From the NCBI GenBank assembly GCA_900549065.1, contig URNC01000076.1:1-9651 (forward strand): 9,651 nucleotides of DNA. The letters are read 5' to 3'. This document shows positions 1 through 6,002 of this stretch, piece after piece (positions within the stretch are counted from its first letter, which is position 1; every line of letters begins with the position of its first letter). This DNA is from an uncultured Collinsella sp. Its GTDB lineage: Bacteria > Actinomycetota > Coriobacteriia > Coriobacteriales > Coriobacteriaceae. Under the pieces are notes generated by a model. That model saw nothing but the letters and a program-made list of their open reading frames with translations, searched no databases and was not told where the DNA came from. The position numbers and the translations under genes were made by a program.

Positions 1-49
1 ACGAGATGCAGCGTAGTCTCGTGGGCTCGGAGATGTGTATAAGAGACAG
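1..49. other. Untrimmed Illumina Nextera i7-side adapter
   Basis: This is not genomic DNA. Positions 31-49 are the Nextera transposon mosaic end AGATGTGTATAAGAGACAG, preceded by the read-2 adapter GTCTCGTGGGCTCGG (16-30). Positions 8-15 (GCAGCGTA) sit where the i7 index belongs, and ACGAGAT (1-7) is the end of the P7 flow-cell primer. From memory the index is the reverse complement of Nextera XT N721 (TACGCTGC). Translated, this segment gives the VGSEMCIRDS peptide often seen as a contaminant in predicted proteins. Confidence 0.98.
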
Positions 50-245
50 TCCCGGAACTGTCCACATCAGTGTAGCCAATCCATACAAGGAGTATAAGGG
101 GAGAACAGAGAACGGAAGGGGGCGCGTGGGGGAATCAACAGCTCCGAGGAGAAGTTCACCACTTGAGGGGCAGAAAACAACGGTCATTGAACATTCAGGG
201 CCGACGCTCAACACTTCGGCTCGACACTTCGCTTTGGAAAGGGCC
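50..245. other. Unassigned stretch at left contig end
   Basis: The first genomic bases after the adapter show no supportable gene on either strand. The only open frame is a continuation of the adapter-derived frame, with no start codon or ribosome binding site of its own. A short direct repeat, ACACTTCG, occurs at 211-218 and again at 224-231. Together with the broken gene pieces that follow, the segment may be the edge of a degraded mobile element or a poorly supported assembly end. I recognise neither transposase sequence nor terminal inverted repeats. Confidence 0.4.
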
Positions 246-347
246 CTGCGCGATGGTGCAGCCCTCCATCTCGCAGCACAGGTCGCCGAAGGTCGCGAGG
301 ATGCGCTCCTTCTGTTCCGCGGGCGAGACGACTCGGTGGGCAAGGTC
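246..347 (-). pseudogene. Remnant of 5'-methylthioadenosine/SAH nucleosidase gene
   Basis: The minus strand encodes 34 residues resembling the C-terminal third of MTA/SAH nucleosidases (MTAN/Pfs), which recycle methylthioadenosine and S-adenosylhomocysteine. The recognisable parts are SPAEQKERILATFG followed by CCEMEGCTIAQ. The EMEG block matches the family's ribose-binding segment, whose second Glu contacts the ribose hydroxyls. Upstream the frame meets a TGA at 351-353. Downstream the resemblance stops after IAQ, where the family normally continues with a conserved segment ending in an ISD motif, and the frame runs to an unrelated stop near 199. It is therefore an internal fragment with both ends missing. 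The assignment comes from memory of the family, not an alignment. An intact copy elsewhere in the genome is likely. Confidence 0.5.
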
Positions 348-383
348 CTCTCAAAAGGGGTCGTCCGACGCCGCAAGACCTCG

Positions 384-663
384 ATGACCGACTACCGCCT
401 CGAGCAAGTGGCGGATTACCTCTGCACTATCGAACTTGCCTTGGTCAAGTACGAGGCCAAGGAGAACGGTGAGACGTACAACAAGTTCTTCGGAGGCATA
501 GGCTCTTTCAAGAGGAACTGGCTCAAGCAAGCCCGCAGCAAGCGGATATAGCTGGTCTCGCGGTTTCGCAAGGAACAATCAGCTCTCCTCTGGCGAGGAA
601 CTCCGGGCGACGTGCTTCGAGCAGCGGAAGCTGAAGCGCAAGCAGAAGCAGCGCGGGCATTGA
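384..663 (+). pseudogene. Coding-like stretch with apparent frameshift, unknown family
   Basis: From ATG 384 the frame reads MTDYRLEQVADYLCTIELAL and on to FFGGIGSFKRNWLKQARSKR before TAG at 549-551, with codons mostly ending in G or C. From 553 the neighbouring frame takes over (WSRGFARNNQLSSGEELRAT, ending KRKQKQRGH, stop TGA 661-663). There 29 of 36 codons end in G or C, against 17 of 36 if the first frame is continued. That switch suggests one gene of about 90 residues broken by a one-base frameshift around 545-553. The second part has no start codon or ribosome binding site of its own, and none is clear before 384 either, so the true beginning may be lost. The predicted end is very basic (Lys/Arg/Gln). 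I recognise no family. It could instead be an assembly or sequencing error, or chance open frame. Confidence 0.3.
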
Positions 664-750
664 TCGGTGCCGACATGGGCCCAGACGTGAACAGTGCTAC
701 GTCCCCTGTTCACGGGGCGCGAAACCATACAGGTTGTCCAGCGGTTGCCA

Positions 751-789
751 AACGAAAAGCCCCTGACCTGTTTGTGCAGGTCAGGGGCT
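751..789 (-). terminator. Intrinsic terminator of guaA
   Basis: A perfect 13 bp stem (AGCCCCTGACCTG at 758-770, its complement at 777-789) closes a 6-base loop. On the minus strand it is followed by TTTTCGTTT. It begins about 20 bases after the guaA stop codon. There is no T-run on the plus side, so it acts mainly on the guaA transcript. Confidence 0.9.
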
Positions 790-808
790 CGGAAACGCTA
801 GATATCAA

Positions 809-2407
809 CTATTCCCACTCGATGGTCGCGGGCGGCTTGGACGTGATGTCGTAGCACACGCGGTTGGCGCCGGGAACCTCGGCCACGATGCGGCCGGAGA
901 TGCGGGCCAGCACGTCGTAGGGCAGCTTGGCCCAGTCGGCGGTCATGGCATCGCTGGACTCGACGGCACGCAGGATGATCGGGCGCTGATAGGTGCGCTC
1001 GTCGCCCATAACGCCGACAGACTTAATGTCGGGCAGGACCGCGAAATACTGCCAGCAGCTGTGCTCGGAGTTGCGCTCGCCGGTCTGCTCAAACAGACGC
1101 TGGTTGTAGGCGTCGAGCTCCTCGCGCACGATGGCGTCGGCGTTCTTGAGGATTTCGAGCTTCTCCTTGTCGACCGCACCGATAATGCGGATGGCCAGAC
1201 CCGGGCCCGGGAAGGGCTGACGGAACACGATATGACCCGGCAGGCCGAGCGCCAGACCAAGTGCGCGGACCTCGTCCTTAAAGAAGTGATCGAGCGGCTC
1301 GATGAGGTCGAAGTGCACGCCCTCGGGGAACGGGATTAGGTTGTGATGGCTCTTGATGGTGGCCGTCTTGCCGCCCGTCTTGCGAGCGCCGGACTCGATG
1401 ATGTCGGGGTAGATGGTGCCCTGGGCCAGGTACTTGACCGGCTTGCCGTCGGTCTCGAGCTGCTGCGCCACGGCGAAGAACTCTTTCCAGAACTGCGTAC
1501 CGATGATGCGGCGCTTCTCCTCGGGCTCGGTCACGCCGGCCAGAAGCTCGGCATAACGGTCCTCGGCGTGGACGTGGATAAAGTCGACGTCAAACTGCTT
1601 GGTGAAGACCTCCTCCACCTGCTCGGGCTCGCCCTTGCGCAGCAGGCCGTGGTTGATGAACACGCAGGTCATCTGCTTGCCCACGGCGCGAGCGCCCAGC
1701 GCAGCCACGACGGAGGAGTCGACGCCACCGGACAGGGCCAGAATCACGCGGTCGTCGCCGACCTTCTCGCGGAACTCGGCCGTCATGGTCTCGACCAGGT
1801 TGTCCATGCTCCAGTTGGGCTCCAGGCCGCAGATCTCAAACAGGAAATTGCTCAGCAGCTGCTGACCGTACTCGGAGTGCTTGACCTCGGGGTGGAACTG
1901 AGTGGTGAAAATCTTGCGCTCGACGCACTCCATGGCGGCAACCGGGCACACGTCGGTGCTGGCGGTAACGGTAAAGCCCTCGGGCACCTCGGAAACGGCG
2001 TCGCGGTGGCTCATCCACACGGTCTGCTCCATAGGCGTGGAGTTAAAGAGCTTGGCGCCGGCCGTGCGCGTGATGGTGGCGCGGCCGTACTCGCCCACCT
2101 CGGAGTGGCCGACCTTGCCGCCGAGCGTCACGGCCGTGATCTGATGGCCGTAGCAAAAGCCCAGGACGGGAAGGCCCAGGTCAAAGATGGCGGGATCGAT
2201 AGACGGAGCGTCCTCGGCATACACGGAAGCCGGGCCGCCGGAAAGGATGAGCGCAGAGGCGTTCATCTCGCGAATCTCGTCGGCCGAGATGTCGCAGGGG
2301 ACGATCTCGGAATACACGTTGAGGTCGCGGACGCGACGGGCAATGAGCTGACCGTACTGCGCACCAAAGTCGAGTACGAGGACCTTTGCGGAAGCCTTTT
2401 GATCCAT
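809..2407 (-). CDS. guaA: GMP synthase (glutamine-hydrolysing)
   Basis: GuaA makes GMP from XMP, ATP and glutamine in the last step of guanine nucleotide synthesis, in the cytoplasm. The 532-residue product is close to the usual length (about 525) and complete. The N-terminal class I glutamine amidotransferase domain (about 8-195) begins VLVLDFGAQYGQLIARRVRD and carries Cys85 in GFCYGHQ plus His172 and Glu174 in FHPEV. The ATP-pyrophosphatase domain follows, with the P-loop SGGVDSS at 226-232. The C-terminal dimerisation domain contains RQPFPGPGLAIR and ends in the standard TIEWE. I chose the ATG at 2405-2407 (MDQKAS) because GAGGGGGA lies just upstream. An in-frame ATG 12 codons earlier adds GTGSPPTRGGT, which is not family sequence and has no Shine-Dalgarno. 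The gene is monocistronic: a terminator follows it and ansA diverges from it. No purine riboswitch is visible in the leader. Confidence 0.98.
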   Translation of the reverse strand: MDQKASAKVLVLDFGAQYGQLIARRVRDLNVYSEIVPCDISADEIREMNASALILSGGPASVYAEDAPSIDPAIFDLGLPVLGFCYGHQITAVTLGGKVGHSEVGEYGRATITRTAGAKLFNSTPMEQTVWMSHRDAVSEVPEGFTVTASTDVCPVAAMECVERKIFTTQFHPEVKHSEYGQQLLSNFLFEICGLEPNWSMDNLVETMTAEFREKVGDDRVILALSGGVDSSVVAALGARAVGKQMTCVFINHGLLRKGEPEQVEEVFTKQFDVDFIHVHAEDRYAELLAGVTEPEEKRRIIGTQFWKEFFAVAQQLETDGKPVKYLAQGTIYPDIIESGARKTGGKTATIKSHHNLIPFPEGVHFDLIEPLDHFFKDEVRALGLALGLPGHIVFRQPFPGPGLAIRIIGAVDKEKLEILKNADAIVREELDAYNQRLFEQTGERNSEHSCWQYFAVLPDIKSVGVMGDERTYQRPIILRAVESSDAMTADWAKLPYDVLARISGRIVAEVPGANRVCYDITSKPPATIEWE

Positions 2408-2674
2408 GGTTCCCCCTCTTGTTGGCGGGGAGCCGGTGCCCACCCGCGTGAATGAACGAAAATAACCTCCATAGTGTACACGTTATATGGGGCTTCTCGC
2501 CCCTCGCAGCCATCAGCGCACGGCAAACGCACGACCTAGGCCCCTATTTGACGGCAATTGAAGTGTTACCGAACGTTACAGATGATGTAATACGTTTGAA
2601 CATTGGACGCCCTGTGCCACAATACTGCCGAACGACTCCGCCCTTGCGGCGGCAAATACGATAGGAATACCAGC
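2408..2674. promoter_or_regulatory. Divergent promoter region between guaA and asparaginase gene
   Basis: This 267 bp gap is more AT-rich than its neighbours and must drive both flanking genes. Plus strand: TTGAAC (2596-2601) and ACAATA (2619-2624), 17 bp apart, form a plausible promoter starting about 45 bases before the asparaginase ATG. Minus strand: TATAAC (complement of 2482-2487) and TACACT (complement of 2474-2479) are possible -10 boxes for guaA, but I see no good -35. A small hairpin (GGGGC 2489-2493, GCCCC 2499-2503) lies just upstream of them. GTTAC occurs twice (2564-2568 and 2574-2578), 10 bp apart. No G-box aptamer or long structured leader is seen. Confidence 0.4.
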
Positions 2675-3688
2675 ATGAAGCGCATCCTTCTCATCGCCAC
2701 GGGCGGCACCATCGCATCGACCGAGGACGGCAACGGCCTCTCCCCCGCCCTGACCGGTGAGGAGCTCGCCCAGAGCGTCCCCGAGATCTCGGACCTCTGT
2801 GAGCTCGACGTGGTGCAGCCCATGAACATCGACAGCACCAATATGCGCCCGAGCGACTGGATGCGTATCCGCGACGTCATCGTCGAGGGCTATGCCGACC
2901 ACGACGGCTTTGTGGTCCTGCACGGCACGGACACCATGAGCTACACCGCGGCAGCGCTTTCCTACCTGATTCAGGACAGCCCCAAGCCCATCGTGCTCAC
3001 CGGCTCGCAAAAGCCCATGGGCAATCCCTTTACCGACGCCAAGCTCAATCTGTATCAGAGCCTGCTCTATGCGCTCGACGAGCATTCGCACGACGTCTCG
3101 ATCGTGTTTGGCGGCGTCGCCATTGCCGGCACGCGAGCCCGCAAGCAGCGCACCATGAGCTTTAACGCGTTCATTAGCGTCAACTATCCGCCCATTGCCT
3201 ACATCCGCAACGACCGCATCGTGCGCAACGGGCTCCACGGCACTCATCAGGGCGAAAACCCGGTGCGTTTCTACGACAGCATCGACCCGCGCGTGTTTGT
3301 CCTCAAGCTTACGCCCGGCGTAAACCCGGGCATCCTCGACGCCCTAGCCGATAGCTACGATGCTGTAATCCTTGAGACCTTTGGCATTGGCGGTATCCCC
3401 GAGTTTGGTGAGTCGGGCGAGTCGTTCCAGGAGGCGATTTTCCGCTGGGTCGATTCGGGTCGCACCGTCGTCATGACCACACAGGTCCCCGAAGAGGGCC
3501 TCGATCTGGGCGTTTATGAGGTCGGCCGCGCTTACGCCGATCATCCGGGCATCCTGCGCGGCGATGACATGACCACCGAGACGCTCGTGGCCAAGACCAT
3601 GTGGGCACTCGGCCAGTCACGTGATGCGTCAGAAATTCAGCGCCTGTTCTACAGCCAAGTCAACCACGACCGTATCCCGATGGTGTAA
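2675..3688 (+). CDS. ansA: Type I L-asparaginase
   Basis: The enzyme hydrolyses L-asparagine to aspartate and ammonia. The product is 337 residues, the normal size. It starts MKRILLIATGGTIAS with no signal peptide, which points to the cytoplasmic type I (AnsA) form. Thr12 in TGGTIA is the expected nucleophile. HGTDTM (83-88) supplies the second catalytic Thr85-Asp86, and Lys157 in GTRARKQ fits the catalytic lysine. The signature TGSQKPMG (109-116) is also present. The frame opens at ATG 2603, but the family-typical N-terminus and an AGGA upstream support ATG 2675. It diverges from guaA and converges on the XRE gene, with 21 bp between stop codons. I see no clear terminator after it. Family members can also act on glutamine, so strict substrate specificity is inferred. 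Confidence 0.95.
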   Translation: MKRILLIATGGTIASTEDGNGLSPALTGEELAQSVPEISDLCELDVVQPMNIDSTNMRPSDWMRIRDVIVEGYADHDGFVVLHGTDTMSYTAAALSYLIQDSPKPIVLTGSQKPMGNPFTDAKLNLYQSLLYALDEHSHDVSIVFGGVAIAGTRARKQRTMSFNAFISVNYPPIAYIRNDRIVRNGLHGTHQGENPVRFYDSIDPRVFVLKLTPGVNPGILDALADSYDAVILETFGIGGIPEFGESGESFQEAIFRWVDSGRTVVMTTQVPEEGLDLGVYEVGRAYADHPGILRGDDMTTETLVAKTMWALGQSRDASEIQRLFYSQVNHDRIPMV

Positions 3689-3709
3689 CCACCGGTCAAT
3701 AGGCATCTT

Positions 3710-3928
3710 CTATTCAATGCCCTCGAGAAGCTCTGACACCGTCATGCCGAGTGCGGGCGCGATCTTAAATAGAACCCTGAGCGTGAAATTTGCCGTCCCA
3801 TCTTCGATTCGGTCGAGGTAGGGTCGGCTGATTCCTGTTGCCACACAAAAATCAACCTTGGAGATACCAAGGTCTCTGCGTGTCTCTTCGACCCGCCTGC
3901 CAAGAATCTGTTTCGCACGTTCGTCCAT
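3710..3928 (-). CDS. XRE-family helix-turn-helix transcriptional regulator
   Basis: A 72-residue protein made almost entirely of one Cro/C1-type DNA-binding domain. Helix 1 starts near RRVEETRRDLG (11-21). The helix-turn-helix follows: ISKVDFCVATG, then the recognition segment ISRPYLDRIEDG (33-44). A closing helix contains LRVLFKIAPALGMTVSELLEG. There is no ligand, protease or toxin domain, so it probably works as a homodimer. The start at ATG 3926-3928 has no good Shine-Dalgarno, but no alternative start lies between it and the palindrome at 3958-3981. It is divergent from the unrecognised gene at 4005, and the shared palindrome is the obvious operator, so autoregulation and control of that neighbour are likely but inferred. 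A stand-alone antitoxin-like role cannot be excluded. Confidence 0.9.
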   Translation of the reverse strand: MDERAKQILGRRVEETRRDLGISKVDFCVATGISRPYLDRIEDGTANFTLRVLFKIAPALGMTVSELLEGIE

Positions 3929-3957
3929 GCAGCCGAGTTTGAAATGGAGCCGAACAT

Positions 3958-3981
3958 AAACGTAAACTATAGTTTACGTTT
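3958..3981. promoter_or_regulatory. Perfect 24 bp palindrome, probable operator of the XRE regulator
   Basis: The half-site AAACGTAAACTA is followed directly by its exact reverse complement, with no central spacer. The core ACTATAGT places a -10-like TATAGT on both strands (plus 3968-3973, minus 3971-3966), so one dimer could block both divergent promoters. It lies 29 bp from the XRE start and 23 bp from the start of the plus-strand gene. Matching -35 boxes are weak; a TTGAAA at 3939-3944 fits only with an offset -10 (TAAACT, 18 bp spacing). Confidence 0.8.
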
Positions 3982-4004
3982 TGCCGAATACACAGGAGTT
4001 TTCT

Positions 4005-4394
4005 ATGTCGGGTTCTTCGGTCCGCATGTACCGAGCCACGCTTCGCACAAACAGCGCACCGCTCAAGCTCGTCGTCGTTGAAGCAGAATGCCTTTCGCCC
4101 GATGAGCGCACAGCATTTGCATTGCTATCAAGTCGCGTCGCCGCCGTTCTGGTCCCTTGCCCGGCGCAAGGTGAACTTGCTATCCAATGCCAGGCGCACA
4201 GCTGCTCGCTCAATCAGGCTGCCGTGATCGCAACCAGCCAACGCGGTCTGCCCCTTCTCCTGGAAGCCGGTATCGCACTTGCCCTTCGCGGCGCCGGATA
4301 CGAAAACGAGGCCGCCGCCGACATGGTCTTTAAACCACGATCGAGCGGCGGCCTCGCAGCAGCCATTGAATATGCGTGCAGGCTCGTTGCCTAA
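4005..4394 (+). CDS. Hypothetical protein next to XRE regulator
   Basis: A 129-residue protein I do not recognise. It starts at ATG 4005, with AGGAG seven bases upstream. A TTG in the same frame at 3981 overlaps the operator and is unlikely to be used. The sequence is Ala/Leu-rich with no signal peptide or clear membrane span. It alternates hydrophobic strands and helices: LKLVVVEAE (20-28), DERTAFALLSS (33-43), VAAVLVPCP (45-53), AAVIATSQRGLPLLLEAGIA (72-91), then a late KPRSSGGLAAAIEYA (110-124). That pattern, with Lys-Pro before the last helix, resembles a receiver-like alpha/beta fold, but the usual phosphoacceptor aspartate is not evident. This is a weak structural guess. Five cysteines are present (29, 52, 62, 67, 125). 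It shares the palindromic operator with the XRE gene and ends only 9 bp from the stop of the opposing gene. Confidence 0.8.
   Translation: MSGSSVRMYRATLRTNSAPLKLVVVEAECLSPDERTAFALLSSRVAAVLVPCPAQGELAIQCQAHSCSLNQAAVIATSQRGLPLLLEAGIALALRGAGYENEAAADMVFKPRSSGGLAAAIEYACRLVA
4301..4355 (-). terminator. Putative terminator of ychF/DUF1648 transcript inside the opposing gene
   Basis: An 11 bp perfect inverted repeat (GAGGCCGCCGC at 4308-4318, complement at 4345-4355) surrounds a 26-base loop that can pair further (TGGT...ACCA). On the minus strand the stem is followed by GTTTTCG. It begins about 50 bases after the stop of the DUF1648 gene and lies within the last third of the plus-strand hypothetical gene. 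The long loop and short T-run make it weaker than the guaA terminator. Confidence 0.5.
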
Positions 4395-4403
4395 AAGGAC
4401 AAG

Positions 4404-4787
4404 CTAGAAACCAAAGCCAAAGCCCGTTCCGGTAATCGCCGAGTACATAAAGTAAACGTTAACCACGTTGAGGAACACACCCGTGATACAGCCGTTGCGC
4501 AGGTAGCGCTCGCACACGATGCGCGCCATGAAGGCGGAGTCATCATTGTTTTTAGCCTGGCGTCCTGCCGTAAAGTACGTCGCCACGCTCAGCAGCAGGT
4601 TGAGCACCGGCAGTGCCAGCAACTCGTAGCTCTTGCCCCAGCGCGTCGCCTCGCCGGCGGCATTAAACTTTGTTGCCACCTCGGGACCAATGTTGGGGAT
4701 AACACACGCTGCAACCACCAGCGGAATCACCGCAAGCACCAGCAGCGCGATGCCCATGTAGCCGGTTTTTTTTCCATATTTAAACAT
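4404..4787 (-). CDS. DUF1648-like small membrane protein
   Basis: A 127-residue integral membrane protein with three likely membrane helices (about 10-30, 54-73 and 99-117). Between the first two is the DUF1648-type segment IPNIGPEVATKFNAAGEA, with the family's Phe-Asn-x-x-Gly pattern at 41-45. This domain is also found at the N-terminus of SdpI-type immunity proteins, but the SdpI C-terminal part is absent and the cellular role is unknown. It starts at ATG 4785-4787, 11 bp after the ychF stop. Its Shine-Dalgarno (AAGGA) shares bases with that stop codon, so translation is probably coupled to ychF. The C-terminus is an unusual Gly-Phe repeat (GTGFGFGF). The stop codon is 9 bp from the convergent gene, and the likely terminator lies inside that gene. 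Confidence 0.75.
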   Translation of the reverse strand: MFKYGKKTGYMGIALLVLAVIPLVVAACVIPNIGPEVATKFNAAGEATRWGKSYELLALPVLNLLLSVATYFTAGRQAKNNDDSAFMARIVCERYLRNGCITGVFLNVVNVYFMYSAITGTGFGFGF

Positions 4788-4798
4788 GCGCGTCGTCC

Positions 4799-5875
4799 TT
4801 ACACGTTAAAGCGGAAGTGCACGACGTCGCCATCGGCCATGACATAGTCCTTGCCCTCAATACGCAGCTTGCCGGCGGCCTTGGCGCCCTGCTCGCCGCC
4901 GAGCTCGATGTAGTCGTCATAGCCAATGACCTCGGCCTTAATAAAGCCGCGCTCAAAGTCGGTGTGGATGACACCGGCGGCCTGCGGGGCGGTCGCGCCC
5001 TGACGAACCGTCCAGGCCTTGACCTCCATCTCGCCAGCCGTAAAGAACGACTGCAGGCCGAGCAGCTTGTAGGCTGCCTGCGCGAGCACGTCCAGGCCGG
5101 GCTGCTCCAGGCCCAGGCTCTCCAGGTAGTCGGCAGCGTCCTCGGGATCGAGCTCGGAAAGCTCGGCCTCGATCTTGGCGCAAATCGGCAGCGGCTTGAC
5201 ACCGTCGATGGGTGCCAGGTCCTCGTTGAGCATGTCCTCGTCTACGTTGGCCACATACAGGATGGGCTTCATGGTGAGCAGGAACAAGCCCTTGGCAGCG
5301 GCGCGCTCCTCGTCGGTCATCTCCATGGACGCGGCGCGCTTGCCCTCGTTGAGCCAGGCAAGCAGGCGCTTGGCGACCTCAAACTTGGGCATGAGCTCCT
5401 TGTCGCGCTTGGCCTCCTTCTCGAGCTTGGGCAGCTGCTTCTCGAGCGTGCCCATGTCGGCCAGGATGAGCTCGGTCATGATGGTGTCGGCGTCACCGGC
5501 AGGGTCGACGAACTCGCCCGTGCGGCCCACCTCGCGCATAACGTTGGGGTCCTTAAAGTAGCGCACGACCTCGCAGATGGCGTCGGTCTCGCGGATGTTT
5601 GCCAAGAACTGGTTGCCCAGGCCCTCGCCCTCGTTAGCGCCCTTCACCAGACCTGCGATGTCGACAAACTCGACCGTCGCCGGCACAATGCGGCCGGGGT
5701 TGACGATGTCGGCGAGCTTTTGCAGGCGGCTATCGGGCACATCGACGATGCCCACGTTAGGGTCAATCGTGGCAAACGGGTAGTTGGCGGCAAGGCCGGT
5801 CTTTTTGGTAAGCGCGGTGAACAGCGTCGACTTGCCCACGTTGGGCAGGCCCACGATACCGATGGAAAGGGACAC
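4799..5875 (-). CDS. ychF: Redox-regulated ATPase YchF (Obg-like)
   Basis: YchF is a universally conserved, ribosome-associated P-loop NTPase of the Obg family that prefers ATP and is linked to translation and oxidative stress responses. The 358-residue product is full length (E. coli about 363). It shows the Walker A motif GLPNVGKST (9-17), the switch/G3 motif DIAGLV (72-77), and NVDE (210-213) in place of the GTPase NKxD, which explains ATP preference. The C-terminal TGS-type domain (about 275-358) contains HTDFERGFIKAEVI and ends VVHFRFNV. I chose the GTG at 5873-5875 because AAAGGAG lies 7 bases upstream and the product then begins exactly where YchF proteins do. ATG 5911 would add 12 extra residues without a Shine-Dalgarno. 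Its own -10 box and its distance from glvA (127 bp) suggest a separate promoter, possibly with read-through from the sugar genes. The DUF1648 gene follows in the same transcript. Confidence 0.97.
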   Translation of the reverse strand: MSLSIGIVGLPNVGKSTLFTALTKKTGLAANYPFATIDPNVGIVDVPDSRLQKLADIVNPGRIVPATVEFVDIAGLVKGANEGEGLGNQFLANIRETDAICEVVRYFKDPNVMREVGRTGEFVDPAGDADTIMTELILADMGTLEKQLPKLEKEAKRDKELMPKFEVAKRLLAWLNEGKRAASMEMTDEERAAAKGLFLLTMKPILYVANVDEDMLNEDLAPIDGVKPLPICAKIEAELSELDPEDAADYLESLGLEQPGLDVLAQAAYKLLGLQSFFTAGEMEVKAWTVRQGATAPQAAGVIHTDFERGFIKAEVIGYDDYIELGGEQGAKAAGKLRIEGKDYVMADGDVVHFRFNV

Positions 5876-6002
5876 GACAGCTCCTTTTGGTACAGGTACT
5901 TCAAACTTCATAAGTATAGCGCCGCCGCAGCATCCGGGCGAATCCGGACACCACGACGGCGCAAATGAAGCAGAGATGCGTGAGGGTTCTAGACAGTAGT
6001 CC
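5876..6002 (-). promoter_or_regulatory. Probable ychF promoter and upstream hairpin
   Basis: On the minus strand a good -10 box TATACT (complement of 5913-5918) lies about 38 bases before the GTG start; the -35 region is weak. Directly upstream is a nested inverted repeat: GCGCCG/CGGCGC (5919-5924 with 5957-5962) enclosing TCCGG/CCGGA (5933-5937 with 5944-5948). It could be a weak end to the glvA transcript or a protein site. No clear T-run follows it, so I do not call a terminator. Confidence 0.45.

Noticed and set aside
6..551. A 181-codon plus-strand open frame starting at the left end
   Set aside because: Its first 15 residues come from sequencing adapter, and it runs antisense through the nucleosidase-like remnant. 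Only the part from about 384 looks coding.
50..757. Insertion sequence or CRISPR array at the left end
   Set aside because: There is no transposase similarity, terminal inverted repeats, target duplication or regularly spaced repeats. Only an 8-base direct repeat was found.
2408..2443. guaA start 12 codons upstream
   Set aside because: It has no ribosome binding site and adds residues not seen in GuaA. The ATG at 2407 has GAGGGGGA upstream.
1343..2455. 370-codon plus-strand open frame opposite guaA
   Set aside because: It is the mirror of a complete, unmistakable GuaA sequence and shows repetitive His/Leu/Gly/Asp composition typical of antisense frames in GC-rich DNA.
3689..3720. Terminator after the asparaginase gene
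   Set aside because: A five-base inverted repeat (GGCAT/ATGCC) is too weak and lacks a T-run.
4817..5968. 383-codon plus-strand open frame opposite ychF
   Set aside because: It is antisense to full-length YchF, has the same shadow composition and no family motifs.
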